Assembly: GCA_031385325.1 (NCBI GenBank)
Contig: JANNBJ010000013.1
Span: 62,001 to 126,000 of the forward strand
DNA from: SYFY01 sp031385325
Lineage (GTDB): Bacteria; Pseudomonadota; Gammaproteobacteria; Pseudomonadales; Azotimanducaceae
Direction: 5' to 3'
Length of the DNA stretch: 64,000 nt
Shown here: positions 1-8,201 of the stretch, piece after piece
Position numbering within the stretch: position 1 is the stretch's first letter
Layout of the letters: every line of letters begins with the position of its first letter
Translations under genes and position numbers: made by a program
The notes under the pieces: model-generated
What the model was told of the DNA's origin: nothing
The model's database searches: none
What the model saw: the letters and a program-made list of their open reading frames with translations, nothing else

Positions 1-2
1 CC

Positions 3-1016
3 GATGCAGAACGTGCGGGCAATCTTGATCATGTCGATGATGACCTGCTTCGCAAACTGCTGGGTGAAGAAGCCGGCGAAGATCTGGAGCAACTCAAGCA
101 GCTGCTCAAGGCCCTTGAAGACGCAGGTTACATCCGCCCCACTGATGACAACCGTTTTGAACTTACGCCCCGTGGTTCGCGTGTCATCGGCCAGAAGGCG
201 CTGGGCGAAATCTATGCACGCCTGAAGAAGCAGAATCTGGGCAACCACGCCATCCCTGAAGAAGGCCGATTTGGTGAACGCCTGGAAGAAACCAAGCCGT
301 ATGAATTTGGTGACCCCTTTCATCTGCATATGCCACGGACCATTCGCAATGCGATCAACCGCAATGGGCCGAGCACACCGGTACAGTTGCAGCCTTCCGA
401 CTTCGAGATCTATCGAAGCGAGATGGTCAGCTCAACAGCCACGGCCATGTTGGTTGACTTGTCATGGTCGATGGCTTTGCGAGGATCTTTCCAGGCGGCG
501 AAAAAAGTGGCGCTGGCCCTGCACAATCTGATCACCAGTCAATACCCGAAAGACAGCTTCTACATCATCGGCTTTGCCGCCTATGCCAAGGAACTGAAGG
601 CGCATGACCTCCCCTATCTCCAGTGGGATGAGTACGTGCTGGGTACCAACATGCAGCACGCCCTGATGCTGGCTGAAAAGCTGTTGTCCAAACATCAGAC
701 TGGCAGCAAACAGATCATCATGATTTCTGATGGTGAGCCCACAGCGCATCTGGAAAACGGCGAAGCGGTATTCGCCTATCCACCCACACCCAAAACCATT
801 CGGGCCACCTTCAAGGCTGTGAAGCACTGCACGGCACGCGGCATCGCGATCAATACCTTCATGCTGGAGCAGAGTTACTACCTGAAGGCCTTCATGGACG
901 AAATCGCCCGTATCAATGGCGGCCGTGTCTTCTACACGTCACCCGATGAACTTGGTGAGTACATTCTTGTCGACTACGTCGAACACAAACGCAAGCGACT
1001 GGCGAGGAGAGCCTGA
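3..1016 (+). CDS. VWA domain protein, 3' part (start outside window)
   Basis: The frame is open from the first full codon at base 3, so the N-terminus lies upstream of the window. The visible part begins with an acidic helical segment of winged-helix look (LLKALEDAGYIRP, then LTPRGSRVIG) and a conserved RxYEFGDPF-like stretch. A von Willebrand A domain follows with an intact metal-ion adhesion site: DLSWS (about 456-470), GTNMQ (threonine ligand) and SDGEP (aspartate). Proteins of this build usually work with a MoxR/magnesium-chelatase-like AAA ATPase encoded upstream, which cannot be seen here. It ends 4 bases before the MaoC gene, so the two are probably cotranscribed. The VWA call is firm; the partner is inference. 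Confidence 0.85.
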   Translation, partial: DAERAGNLDHVDDDLLRKLLGEEAGEDLEQLKQLLKALEDAGYIRPTDDNRFELTPRGSRVIGQKALGEIYARLKKQNLGNHAIPEEGRFGERLEETKPYEFGDPFHLHMPRTIRNAINRNGPSTPVQLQPSDFEIYRSEMVSSTATAMLVDLSWSMALRGSFQAAKKVALALHNLITSQYPKDSFYIIGFAAYAKELKAHDLPYLQWDEYVLGTNMQHALMLAEKLLSKHQTGSKQIIMISDGEPTAHLENGEAVFAYPPTPKTIRATFKAVKHCTARGIAINTFMLEQSYYLKAFMDEIARINGGRVFYTSPDELGEYILVDYVEHKRKRLARRA

Positions 1017-1020
1017 GCGA

Positions 1021-1473
1021 ATGGCTGGCAAGTACTTCGAAGAACTGACTGTTGGTATGGAGTTTGTCCATCAACCATCGCGCACTGTCACCGAAACCGA
1101 CAATCTGCTGTTCTCGGCGCTGACCATGAACCTGCAGCCACTGCACCTCGACGCGCAGTTTGCTGCCGCAACCCAGCACGGCAGAATTCTCGTGAATTCA
1201 ATCTTTACACTGGGTTTTGTGGTTGGAGTGTCGGTCGCAGATACAACACTCGGAACCACGCTTGGCAATCTGGGTTTTGACAAGACGACGTTTCCGAACC
1301 CGGTATTCATTGGCGACACGCTGTCCGCGAAAACCAGGGTCATGGAAAAGCGGGAGAGCCGGAGCAAGCCGGATCGAGGTGTTGTCATTTTCGAACACAC
1401 CGCGACCAACCAGCGTGGCGAAGTCGTCTGCGTCTGTCTGCGCGGCGGCATGATGCTCCGCAAGCTGGCATGA
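1021..1473 (+). CDS. MaoC-family (R)-specific enoyl-CoA hydratase
   Basis: A 150-residue single hot-dog protein. Near residues 35-50 it has the MaoC hydratase signature TMNLQPLHLD, where the family places the catalytic Asp/His pair around an N-x-x-x-x-H core. ATG 1021 is chosen because it follows the VWA stop by 4 bases and gives the usual MaoC start (AGKYFEELTVG); upstream in-frame codons lie inside the VWA gene. The CitE-like lyase starts 7 bases downstream. A MaoC hydratase plus a CitE lyase is the pairing of itaconyl-CoA or mesaconyl-CoA hydratase with citramalyl- or methylmalyl-CoA lyase, so a C5-dicarboxylyl-CoA substrate is plausible. That is inferred from neighbours only. Confidence 0.88.
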   Translation: MAGKYFEELTVGMEFVHQPSRTVTETDNLLFSALTMNLQPLHLDAQFAAATQHGRILVNSIFTLGFVVGVSVADTTLGTTLGNLGFDKTTFPNPVFIGDTLSAKTRVMEKRESRSKPDRGVVIFEHTATNQRGEVVCVCLRGGMMLRKLA

Positions 1474-1480
1474 CCCGACT

Positions 1481-2401
1481 GTGACCCCCCTTCTCATGAG
1501 CAGAGGGGCGCTAAGGCTGCGCAGATCGTTGCACTTCGTTCCTGGAGCCAACGAAAAGATGCTCCGGAAATCGCTGGCAACCCAAGCGGATGGTCTGGTT
1601 CTTGATCTTGAAGATGCAGTCACGCCTGAACTCAAGTCGAGCGCACGTACCGTCATCGCCGGTTGGCTCAAAGACGTCAATTTCGGTCGGCAGGAACGCA
1701 CCGTCCGCATCAATCCGCTGCATAGCCCCTGGGGACGGGACGACGTGCGCGCGACGATGCAGCATCCCCCGGATGCCTACGTCGTGCCCAAGGTTTCGAC
1801 GCTGGCTGAATTGCGGGAGCTGGACTCTCTGATACGTGAACTGGAAGTGCAGCATGGGCATCCGCCGGGCAGCGTCGGACTGATCCTGGTCAGCACCGAA
1901 ACGCCGCTGGGCGCGATCAACCTGCCTACGTTTCCCCAGTGTGATCGTGTGATCGCCCTTTCCTGGGGCGCTGAAGATCTGTCGGCCGCGCTCGGTGCAT
2001 CCCGCAACAGATTGCCTGACGGCAGTTACATGCAGGTATTCAAACACTGCCAGACGATGACCCTGCTCTCCGCGGTTGCGGGCAGTGTTCAACCGCTGGA
2101 TACGGTGTTCGTCGATATCAATGACCACGCGGGACTACGCCAGGAGAGTATCGAGTCGGCCTGGATGGGCTTTACCGGCAAGATCACCATTCATCCTGCA
2201 CAAATCCCGATCGTCAACGAAGCCTTCACACCGGCGCCCGATGTGGTCGCCGCCGCGCACCGCCTCGTCGAAGCCTTTGCGCATGAACAACAACAGGGTC
2301 GCATGGCATTCAATTTCGAAGGCCAGATGGTCGACGTTCCGCATCTCACCCGAGCTCTGCGTGTGCTCGCTCGTCACGCAGCAATCATCGCCGCAGATTG
2401 A
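1481..2401 (+). CDS. HpcH/HpaI-CitE family lyase (malyl/citramalyl-CoA lyase-like)
   Basis: About 306 residues, the usual length for CitE-like monomeric lyases that cleave 3-hydroxy-acyl-CoA thioesters such as malyl-CoA or citramalyl-CoA. Family motifs are in order: LDLEDAVTPE (acidic metal ligand), VPKV, the glutamate in STETPLGA, SWGAEDLSAALGA, and the C-terminal GKITIHPAQ. GTG 1481 lies 7 bases after the MaoC stop; ATG 1496 is a possible alternative start. The run MaoC - CitE - crotonase suggests one short acyl-CoA degradation pathway, possibly itaconate- or mesaconate-like. Which acyl-CoA is cleaved cannot be told from sequence alone. Confidence 0.85.
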   Translation: MTPLLMSRGALRLRRSLHFVPGANEKMLRKSLATQADGLVLDLEDAVTPELKSSARTVIAGWLKDVNFGRQERTVRINPLHSPWGRDDVRATMQHPPDAYVVPKVSTLAELRELDSLIRELEVQHGHPPGSVGLILVSTETPLGAINLPTFPQCDRVIALSWGAEDLSAALGASRNRLPDGSYMQVFKHCQTMTLLSAVAGSVQPLDTVFVDINDHAGLRQESIESAWMGFTGKITIHPAQIPIVNEAFTPAPDVVAAAHRLVEAFAHEQQQGRMAFNFEGQMVDVPHLTRALRVLARHAAIIAAD

Positions 2402-2460
2402 ACACCGGCATCGCCGGACGACGTTACGCCTTGTCAAGCATGGAATCAGAGGAGCCAAGA

Positions 2461-3261
2461 GTGGAACTGGAATTGCGAACCGACCGTATTCGTGGTGTCG
2501 TCGATGGACAGATCGGCTGGTTGATCTTCAACAATCCGGCCCGGCACAACGCGCTGTCGCTGGACATGTGGCAGGGCATCGCCGATGTGCTGCGTGCCTT
2601 TGCCGCGGATTCGAACGTTCGAGTGGCCATCATGCGCGGCGCAGGCGGCAAAGCTTTTGTCTCGGGTGCGGACATTTCAGAATTTGACCAGCACCGCGCC
2701 AACGCCGATCAAAAGGCAACCTACGGCGAGGTCTCCGGCGATGCCAATCGAGAACTCGCAAGGTTTGCCAAACCCTTGCTTGCGCTCATCGAGGGCTATT
2801 GCATCGGTGGTGGTCTGGCCACCGCGCTGGCAGCTGATATACGGATCGCAACACCTGATTCGCGCTTCGGAATTCCTGCGGCAAAACTCGGGCTGGGGTA
2901 CGAGTACGAAGGCCTGGCCAAACTGGCCCGCATCGTCGGTCCTTCACGCGCTCGCGACATCATGTTCAGCGCCCGCTTCATGGACGCACAAGAGGCGTTG
3001 GCGATGGGACTCATCAACACCATTCATGAGCGTGTCGATATCGAAGCCGAGGTGCTGGCCTACGCACACCGAATTGCCAGCAATGCACCATTGACAGTCG
3101 CGGCAGCGAAGGCCGCAGTCAATGCATTCGAACGGGGTAGCCAGGGTGAAGAAGTCGCGCGCGTGAGACAGCTTGTCGACGGCTGCTTCAACAGCGAAGA
3201 TTATAAAGAAGGACGGCGCGCATTCAGGGAGAAGAGAACCCCAGACTTCCGCGGCTGCTGA
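2461..3261 (+). CDS. enoyl-CoA hydratase/isomerase (crotonase) family protein
   Basis: A 266-residue crotonase with the oxyanion-hole segments GGKAFVSGADISEF and EGYCIGGGLATALAADIRIA. The position of the first catalytic glutamate of classical hydratases reads PAAKLGLGY with no Glu; acidic residues instead follow in GYEYEG. It may therefore be an isomerase, a hydrolase or an atypical hydratase. GTG 2461 is preferred because an AGAGGAG ribosome site sits at 2447-2453; ATG 2440 and TTG 2398 are in frame but lack a comparable site. It follows the CitE-like gene by 59 bases and is probably the last gene of that operon. Confidence 0.85.
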   Translation: MELELRTDRIRGVVDGQIGWLIFNNPARHNALSLDMWQGIADVLRAFAADSNVRVAIMRGAGGKAFVSGADISEFDQHRANADQKATYGEVSGDANRELARFAKPLLALIEGYCIGGGLATALAADIRIATPDSRFGIPAAKLGLGYEYEGLAKLARIVGPSRARDIMFSARFMDAQEALAMGLINTIHERVDIEAEVLAYAHRIASNAPLTVAAAKAAVNAFERGSQGEEVARVRQLVDGCFNSEDYKEGRRAFREKRTPDFRGC

Positions 3262-3358
3262 TTCGCGCCGCTATCTCTGAAGAGGCGGCCGTCCAAAAAA
3301 CCAGATTCGAAGACTATCCCTGAATACTCCACATGGGGGAGAACTCAGGAAAGGTCAG

Positions 3359-3673
3359 TCAGCGCCTTACTTGCGCGCCAATATCGACCAGTCGATTCTT
3401 TCTACCGGGCTCGACTACAGATTCCAGCAGAAATGCCCGGATCACCATCAGACTGGGCAGACTGGCCTCGTGATCGAGACGCGCAATAAGAATATCTGCC
3501 TCGATTTCCGCCTCGAAGCGCGAGCCGTAGGGTCCAACATCGATGCCTTCGCGAGTACGAAAGTACCAACTACCACCACTGGCAAACACGCGTTCGCGGC
3601 GAAACCATCGTAAAGCTCGTTCACCCAACCTGGAACGTACCGGCCGGGTTTCCAACATCATGGTTCGCTCCAT
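3359..3673 (-). CDS. small DUF6316-like protein
   Basis: A 104-residue basic protein without signal peptide or membrane segment. Its core reads GGSWYFRTREG, then VGPYGSRFEAEIEADIL, a pattern I recognise from small gammaproteobacterial proteins placed in DUF6316. No biochemical role is known to me. ATG 3673 is used; GTG 3679 is the other in-frame choice and neither has a strong ribosome site. It is divergent from the exopolysaccharide export gene across about 180 bases that contain a perfect 7-bp inverted repeat. The family call rests on memory of the motif. Confidence 0.6.
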   Translation of the reverse strand: MERTMMLETRPVRSRLGERALRWFRRERVFASGGSWYFRTREGIDVGPYGSRFEAEIEADILIARLDHEASLPSLMVIRAFLLESVVEPGRKNRLVDIGAQVRR

Positions 3674-3691
3674 GCGCACTACCGATTGCTA

Positions 3692-3706
3692 CTGCTTGGC
3701 AAGCAG
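3692..3706. promoter_or_regulatory. operator-like 7-bp inverted repeat
   Basis: CTGCTTG-G-CAAGCAG is a perfect inverted repeat with a one-base centre. It lies 18 bases upstream of the minus-strand DUF6316-like start and about 150 bases upstream of the exopolysaccharide export gene. Its size and divergent-promoter position fit a repressor or activator site. No regulator is encoded next to it. Confidence 0.3.
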
Positions 3707-3853
3707 TCTGTGACCGGTGCACGGATTTGTCTGTCGAGCAAATGCAACCATATGTAAGCAGCTTTATATCCAGGGCACTAACGCCCAAGGACAACGGATA
3801 TCATCACGCCCTCAATTTATTGACGACGAGGTGAAGCTCAAGGGATGGACACT

Positions 3854-4471
3854 ATGCACAAGCTGTTTCTGCGGTCGTTGGCCGCCTTGTTTTTATCGGC
3901 CTTGATTGCGGGATGCGCGAGCACTACAAAGGCTCCGCCGCAGGCAGAAGAAACACCCTTCACAGGTCTTGCCGATGAGTATCGCATCGGTGTCGGCGAT
4001 TCACTCTCCGTAAATGTCTGGCGAAACCCTGACCTCAGCGTCTCCGTGCCGGTTCGACCAGATGGAAAAATCAGCGTGCCATTGGCGGGCGACGTGCTGG
4101 TTGGCGAGAAGACGCCGGAAGAAGTCGCCGCCTACATCGCTGAACAGCTGAAGAAATTCATACGCGATCCGTACGTGACTGTCATTGTCACAACGATGGG
4201 CAGTGATGCCTATCGCTCCAGGGTGCGGGTTACAGGCGCTGTGATCAAACCAATTTCCGTGCCTTATCGGCAAGGTATGACCGTGCTGGACATGGTGCTG
4301 GAGGCCGGTGGACTCGCCGAATTCGCCGTTCCAGGAAAGGCCACACTGTTTCGCAAAAGTGGGTCTGCATTGAAAATTTCCCTCGACAGGATCTTACAAA
4401 AGGGAGACATGGAGACGAACTACTCGCTGCAACCAGGTGATGTAATCACCATTCCAGAGCGGGCGTTCTGA
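3854..4471 (+). CDS. polysaccharide export lipoprotein (Wza/EpsE-like)
   Basis: A 205-residue outer-membrane export lipoprotein. A signal peptide ends in lipobox LIAGC with Cys21. Residues about 45-120 form a Poly_export domain (YRIGVGDSLSVNVW, RPDGKISVPLAGDV, DPYVTVIV), followed by one SLBB-type domain (VTGAVIKP, LDMVLEAGGL, LQPGDVITIPE). It is shorter than Wza and matches the short export proteins of PEP-CTERM/XrtA-type exopolysaccharide loci. ATG 3854 is chosen because AAGGGA at 3840-3845 is well spaced, whereas ATG 3845 would overlap that site. The barrel gene follows after 31 bases. No glycosyltransferase, tyrosine kinase or exosortase is in view, so this is a detached export module. Confidence 0.88.
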   Translation: MHKLFLRSLAALFLSALIAGCASTTKAPPQAEETPFTGLADEYRIGVGDSLSVNVWRNPDLSVSVPVRPDGKISVPLAGDVLVGEKTPEEVAAYIAEQLKKFIRDPYVTVIVTTMGSDAYRSRVRVTGAVIKPISVPYRQGMTVLDMVLEAGGLAEFAVPGKATLFRKSGSALKISLDRILQKGDMETNYSLQPGDVITIPERAF

Positions 4472-4502
4472 ACCACTCTTCTGCTGTACCGAAGGAGATT
4501 CC

Positions 4503-5777
4503 ATGACAAGGCAACGTACCATTCTGGTTGCGGCCATGTTTGCCTTGTCGTCACCCGCAATTGCATTGGAAACAACAGTCGGCGTGCGGGTAGAGTCAAC
4601 CCACACTGACAACACAACACGCGCCCCAGACAATGAGATCTCCGAGGTCACGTATCAGCCTGGCGTGAACATCGCCGTCGAACACCAGGGTCCATCCATC
4701 CGTGCCAATGCCCGTTACGACTATGAACGACGCATTCGAACCGAGAAATATTTCAACGATGATTCAGCGCTGACTGGCGCCTCAACCGTCGTTTGGCAAG
4801 CCATCCCGGGCCGCCTTGATTTCACCGTCAATAACACACGAACGGAAACGACCATTAACGGTCAGCAGGGAGATCTGCCAAACAACATTCAGGTTACAGA
4901 CAGCACACGTGCCGGCCCCACCTTGCATTTTCGTGTTCGACGCAACGATGAATTGCAGCTTCAGTACTACTACACCCAGACTCACGCCGACATCGCCAAC
5001 ACCAACAGCACACGCAATACCGGGTCCGTCGCGTATCTGATGAACGTCGGGCAAAACGATCAACTGGTCTTCAACGTCGCCAACAACAAGGTCGACTTCG
5101 ACAACACCGGATCCCCGGATCTGGACGCATTGACCAGTTCAGTGCAGTGGCGTCGGTTCGGACCCAGCATCGATTTCAGCCTGTTGGGTGGTTACACCAA
5201 CATGGATCGAACGCTAGGGCGCAAAACCATACAAAGCGAAGTTTATGACGCCCGTCTGACCTGGCGAATGACACCACAGACATCGCTGACCGTCGCCGCA
5301 GTGAAAGAGTTGCGCGACCGGCCATCGATTCTTGAACTCGGCATCCTCCCGTTCGGCTCGAACAACCAGATCGACTCGGATCTGAACGAGGTTTTCCTCA
5401 ACGATCGCGCCGAGATCGAACTGCGCACTGTTCTCTTCTCCAATGAATTCATGTTGAGTCTTATGTATGACAAACAGGACTACATCGATCTGCTTGAGGA
5501 TCTGGAGCGAACTACCGCGGCCATCAGCTGGCGCCGACGACTGAGTCCAAAACTGACGGCTGGCATCCAGGCATCATACCGCCAGGAAAAGTTGCTGGAT
5601 CTGAATACCCCTACTGAAGATCGCTTCGGTGCCGAAGTGTCCCTTGGCTACAACTACAACCGCAGGCTGTCCCTGTTGTTTACGGGATCACACAACTCAG
5701 TGGACACGCCCATCACGATTCAGGCGTACGATGAAAATCTATACTCGCTACGCGTGAACTATCTATTGCTTGAGTAG
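4503..5777 (+). CDS. outer-membrane beta-barrel protein, PEP-CTERM-associated type
   Basis: A 424-residue secreted protein. The signal peptide (TILVAAMFALSSPAIA) is followed by alternating polar/hydrophobic beta-strand sequence from about residue 25 to the end, rich in Asn, Thr and Tyr. It closes with the strand LYSLRVNYLLLE, typical of a barrel C-terminus. The look and the position behind an EpsE-like lipoprotein match the roughly 400-500-residue outer-membrane proteins that accompany PEP-CTERM exopolysaccharide loci. An AAGGAG site stands 6 bases before ATG 4503. The likely role is a pore or assembly factor for polysaccharide at the outer membrane; that is inference from context. Confidence 0.75.
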   Translation: MTRQRTILVAAMFALSSPAIALETTVGVRVESTHTDNTTRAPDNEISEVTYQPGVNIAVEHQGPSIRANARYDYERRIRTEKYFNDDSALTGASTVVWQAIPGRLDFTVNNTRTETTINGQQGDLPNNIQVTDSTRAGPTLHFRVRRNDELQLQYYYTQTHADIANTNSTRNTGSVAYLMNVGQNDQLVFNVANNKVDFDNTGSPDLDALTSSVQWRRFGPSIDFSLLGGYTNMDRTLGRKTIQSEVYDARLTWRMTPQTSLTVAAVKELRDRPSILELGILPFGSNNQIDSDLNEVFLNDRAEIELRTVLFSNEFMLSLMYDKQDYIDLLEDLERTTAAISWRRRLSPKLTAGIQASYRQEKLLDLNTPTEDRFGAEVSLGYNYNRRLSLLFTGSHNSVDTPITIQAYDENLYSLRVNYLLLE

Positions 5778-5792
5778 TGTATGAGCCGCAAT

Positions 5793-5818
5793 CAGGGAGG
5801 CCATTCCAAGCCTCCCTG
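5793..5818. terminator. hairpin between convergent genes
   Basis: A perfect 9-bp stem, CAGGGAGGC and GCCTCCCTG, encloses an 8-base loop. It sits 16 bases after the barrel stop and 10 bases before the stop of the convergent lipoprotein gene, so it can serve both. No long U-run is present on either side, which makes termination efficiency uncertain. Confidence 0.6.
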
Positions 5819-5827
5819 GTGCCGCTC

Positions 5828-7909
5828 TCAGTTGACCACCTTCACGAGTTCATTCGAGTGGTCACTCTCCTGTCCATCCCGATCGATCGCAGTCATCACC
5901 AGGTAGTAGGTCCCCGGAACAACCTCGATATTGATAGACGTCGCGTTTGGATCGGCTACATCACGACGGTTGGGGTACTGACCTGCCTGCTGGCCGTAAT
6001 ACACACGATAGCCGGCCAGATTCGCGGGAGTCCCATCCTCGTTCTGATCCGGCTTCGACCAGCTGAGTGCAAGTCCCTTGGCAGCGGTTACAGCGACGGT
6101 AACAAGCGCAACCGCAGAACCGCCAGCACCCGTACAGGTAATGCCAAAGGTCGTCGATGCTGACAAGGCGGCGGACAGACGACTGCCATTGGTCGGCAGT
6201 ACACCCTGCCAGCCTCGATTGGCTTCACAACTGCTCGCATTGCGACTGGTCCACGCCAAAGTCACCGTTTCGCCTGCCTTTATCGTTGGCCGGTCGGTTG
6301 TCAACGTAACGGTCGGTGCCGGGCTTGGCGTAGAAGGCGGTGTTGTCGTGACGGGAACCGGAGTTGTCGTTGATGGCGGCGTGGTTGATGGCGGTGTCGT
6401 TGATGGCGGTGTCGTCACCGGCGCTGGAGTAGTTACTGGCGTCGGAGTAGTTACTGGCGTCGGTGTAGTCACTGGCGCGGGTGTAGTTACCGGCAACGTC
6501 ACCGGCGCAGGTGTCGTAACCGGCTGCTGAACTGGTGGTGGTGTTACCACCGCTGCCTGACCACGAACGTTCACGATGACAGAACGACGCACGCTTCCAC
6601 CGAGTCCGCTGCAGGACAGCGTGAAACGGCTCGAATTGCGCAGCGCCGGCGTTCGGAAAGATCCGTTAACTGCCTGGTTACCCGTCCAGCCTTCGGAGGC
6701 CTGACACGATTCTGCATCCGCGCTCGCCCACGAGAGCAGAACCGAACTGCCTGAATCAACCAGTTCGGCCGCTGCACTGAACGAGAGTACCGGGAGCCGT
6801 GCATTTGCCTGTCGGCCCATTCGCGCCTGCAGGTTCGCGATCTGCGAGCTATCGGACAATACCACGGCGTCTTTGACAGACTCGATGGAGCTCTGGGCAG
6901 CAGGCGTCAGCAATGTATCAACGGAACCGCGCAAGGTGCTCCGATCGGTTGCATCCAGTGCCGCGCCCAAAGACTTCAGCTCATCGTTGTTGATCGCGCC
7001 ATCGAGCAACGCAATGGCTTTCCTGGTTTGAACCACCATGGCCTCTGTTGGCAGAACCTTGTCAACCGACGCATCAGTTGCCGCTGGCAGGATGGTGCGA
7101 ATGGACGCATCAAGCAGGGAGCTTGCGTCCTTGCCGTCAACTTCAAGTCGGCCAGCAATCGTTTCCAGGAGAACTTCTACCTCGACGGCTCGGAACGTAG
7201 ACGTCAGCCGCGCATCGGCGTTGCCACCTTTGCCGTCAAGCTGCCCATCCACCAGGTCACAAGCGAGCTTTTCGAGCAGCTGGTCATGCGTCAATCCATT
7301 GCCGGAATTCTGCATCGCGGTATGGGCCCGACGAACCGCCTCACCCAGGGCCTCGTTGGCCAGCAGAACCGTCGCGACGTTGGAAGCATCGATCTTCGAC
7401 GACACGGGATGATCGATTTTTGCTCCATCCAACCCCATGCTCAGACTGCCTTCCACACGCTCCCAGGCGGTGGCCAGGGATCCTGCATTGACGGCGCCAC
7501 TGCATTTGGCGGCATGCGAAATCAGACTGGACATGGGCGAGAGATTGAGTGTCTGTGCACCGGTACCCGTCACCATCGACACAAGTTCGAACTCGACAGG
7601 TCGACCGGTCACGAGGTCACGACCACCGGTTGCAACGACACGAAGCGGAAGTTTCGCGTCTGCTGCAACGGTGATGTCATAATGAGCGGTGCTCGACGCT
7701 GTGCCCTTCGCGATTTCCGTGCCAGTGGCATCGAAAACCGTGATCCTGGCATCCACGACGGGACCATCCCCGACGCTGCCGCTGATACCGATTGCTGCGG
7801 CAGGCGCAGCACTCGATCCACCCCCACCACCACAACCCCCGAGAATGCCGGTGAGCATTACGGCCATAGCAAGCCGTGCCCGCCGCGCAGAAAGTACAGT
7901 ACAACTCAT
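5828..7909 (-). CDS. large surface lipoprotein with Ig-like Cys modules and C-terminal Fn3 domain
   Basis: 693 residues. Lipobox ILGGC places the lipidated residue at Cys26, followed by a Gly-rich spacer. Residues about 40-130 resemble a carboxypeptidase-regulatory-like beta domain, and 130-370 are helical. Two similar modules follow, each with a tryptophan strand, a Cys in a SSC/ESC context and a GWxG motif (about 380-450 and 550-620). Between them lies a Pro/Thr linker of TPAPVT and TPPST repeats. An Fn3-like domain (SWSKPDQNEDGTPANLAGYR) ends the protein. A GGAGAGA site supports the start. It shares modules and order with the next minus-strand gene (8202-9194), indicating a tandem duplication. 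Adhesion or exopolysaccharide binding is a guess. Confidence 0.75.
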   Translation of the reverse strand: MSCTVLSARRARLAMAVMLTGILGGCGGGGGSSAAPAAAIGISGSVGDGPVVDARITVFDATGTEIAKGTASSTAHYDITVAADAKLPLRVVATGGRDLVTGRPVEFELVSMVTGTGAQTLNLSPMSSLISHAAKCSGAVNAGSLATAWERVEGSLSMGLDGAKIDHPVSSKIDASNVATVLLANEALGEAVRRAHTAMQNSGNGLTHDQLLEKLACDLVDGQLDGKGGNADARLTSTFRAVEVEVLLETIAGRLEVDGKDASSLLDASIRTILPAATDASVDKVLPTEAMVVQTRKAIALLDGAINNDELKSLGAALDATDRSTLRGSVDTLLTPAAQSSIESVKDAVVLSDSSQIANLQARMGRQANARLPVLSFSAAAELVDSGSSVLLSWASADAESCQASEGWTGNQAVNGSFRTPALRNSSRFTLSCSGLGGSVRRSVIVNVRGQAAVVTPPPVQQPVTTPAPVTLPVTTPAPVTTPTPVTTPTPVTTPAPVTTPPSTTPPSTTPPSTTTPVPVTTTPPSTPSPAPTVTLTTDRPTIKAGETVTLAWTSRNASSCEANRGWQGVLPTNGSRLSAALSASTTFGITCTGAGGSAVALVTVAVTAAKGLALSWSKPDQNEDGTPANLAGYRVYYGQQAGQYPNRRDVADPNATSINIEVVPGTYYLVMTAIDRDGQESDHSNELVKVVN
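6366..6524. repeat. coding minisatellite (15-bp and 18-bp tandem units)
   Basis: Three 15-bp units (6366-6380, 6381-6395, 6396-6410) of GTCGTTGATGGCGGT type adjoin four 18-bp units (6411-6482) of GTAGTTACTGGCGTCGGA type and further degenerate copies to 6524. On the minus strand they encode the TPPST and TPAPVT linker repeats of the lipoprotein. Both unit lengths are multiples of three, so copy-number change would alter linker length without a frameshift. Confidence 0.85.
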
Positions 7910-7923
7910 CTCTGTCTCTCCAC

Positions 7924-7958
7924 ACCGCGTAAAAGCGGTTCACGCATTGAGGCGTGAA
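7924..7958 (-). promoter_or_regulatory. paired leader hairpins upstream of the large lipoprotein
   Basis: In the 5' leader of the 5828-7909 gene two stem-loops stand side by side. On the minus strand TTCACGC/GCGTGAA (7958-7939) encloses 6 bases, and ACCGC/GCGGT (7939-7924) encloses 6 bases. The second ends 14 bases before the start codon, just before the ribosome site. They could control mRNA stability or translation. No known riboswitch consensus was recognised. Confidence 0.35.
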
Positions 7959-8201
7959 TTTCGTAACGAGTTGTATTGAACTGGTGTGAACTCCCCTTGC
8001 CCGTGACGCAGCACACGGTTTTCCGGGGAAGTACCTATCTACGGATGGATATCAGGGGGTTTTGTGATGGGATGCTCGGGCGTGCGCTCAAGCTATGGGC
8101 CAAAAGAACGATGCCGAAGCGGTTTGGGGGAATTTTGGTCCCTCAAAAACCGTTCGGAACTGAAATTTCTGACAGAAGCCCTGGATCGGACGGTTGGGGA
8201 A

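Noticed and set aside
6366..6524. CRISPR-like array
   Set aside because: Units are contiguous 15- and 18-bp coding repeats without spacers.
6078..6530. 150-aa Val/Gly-repeat ORF on the plus strand
   Set aside because: Repeat composition simply mirrors the TPAPVT linker of the minus-strand lipoprotein.
7028..7957. 309-aa plus-strand ORF
   Set aside because: Antisense shadow of the large lipoprotein; Arg/His/Cys-rich with no recognisable domain.
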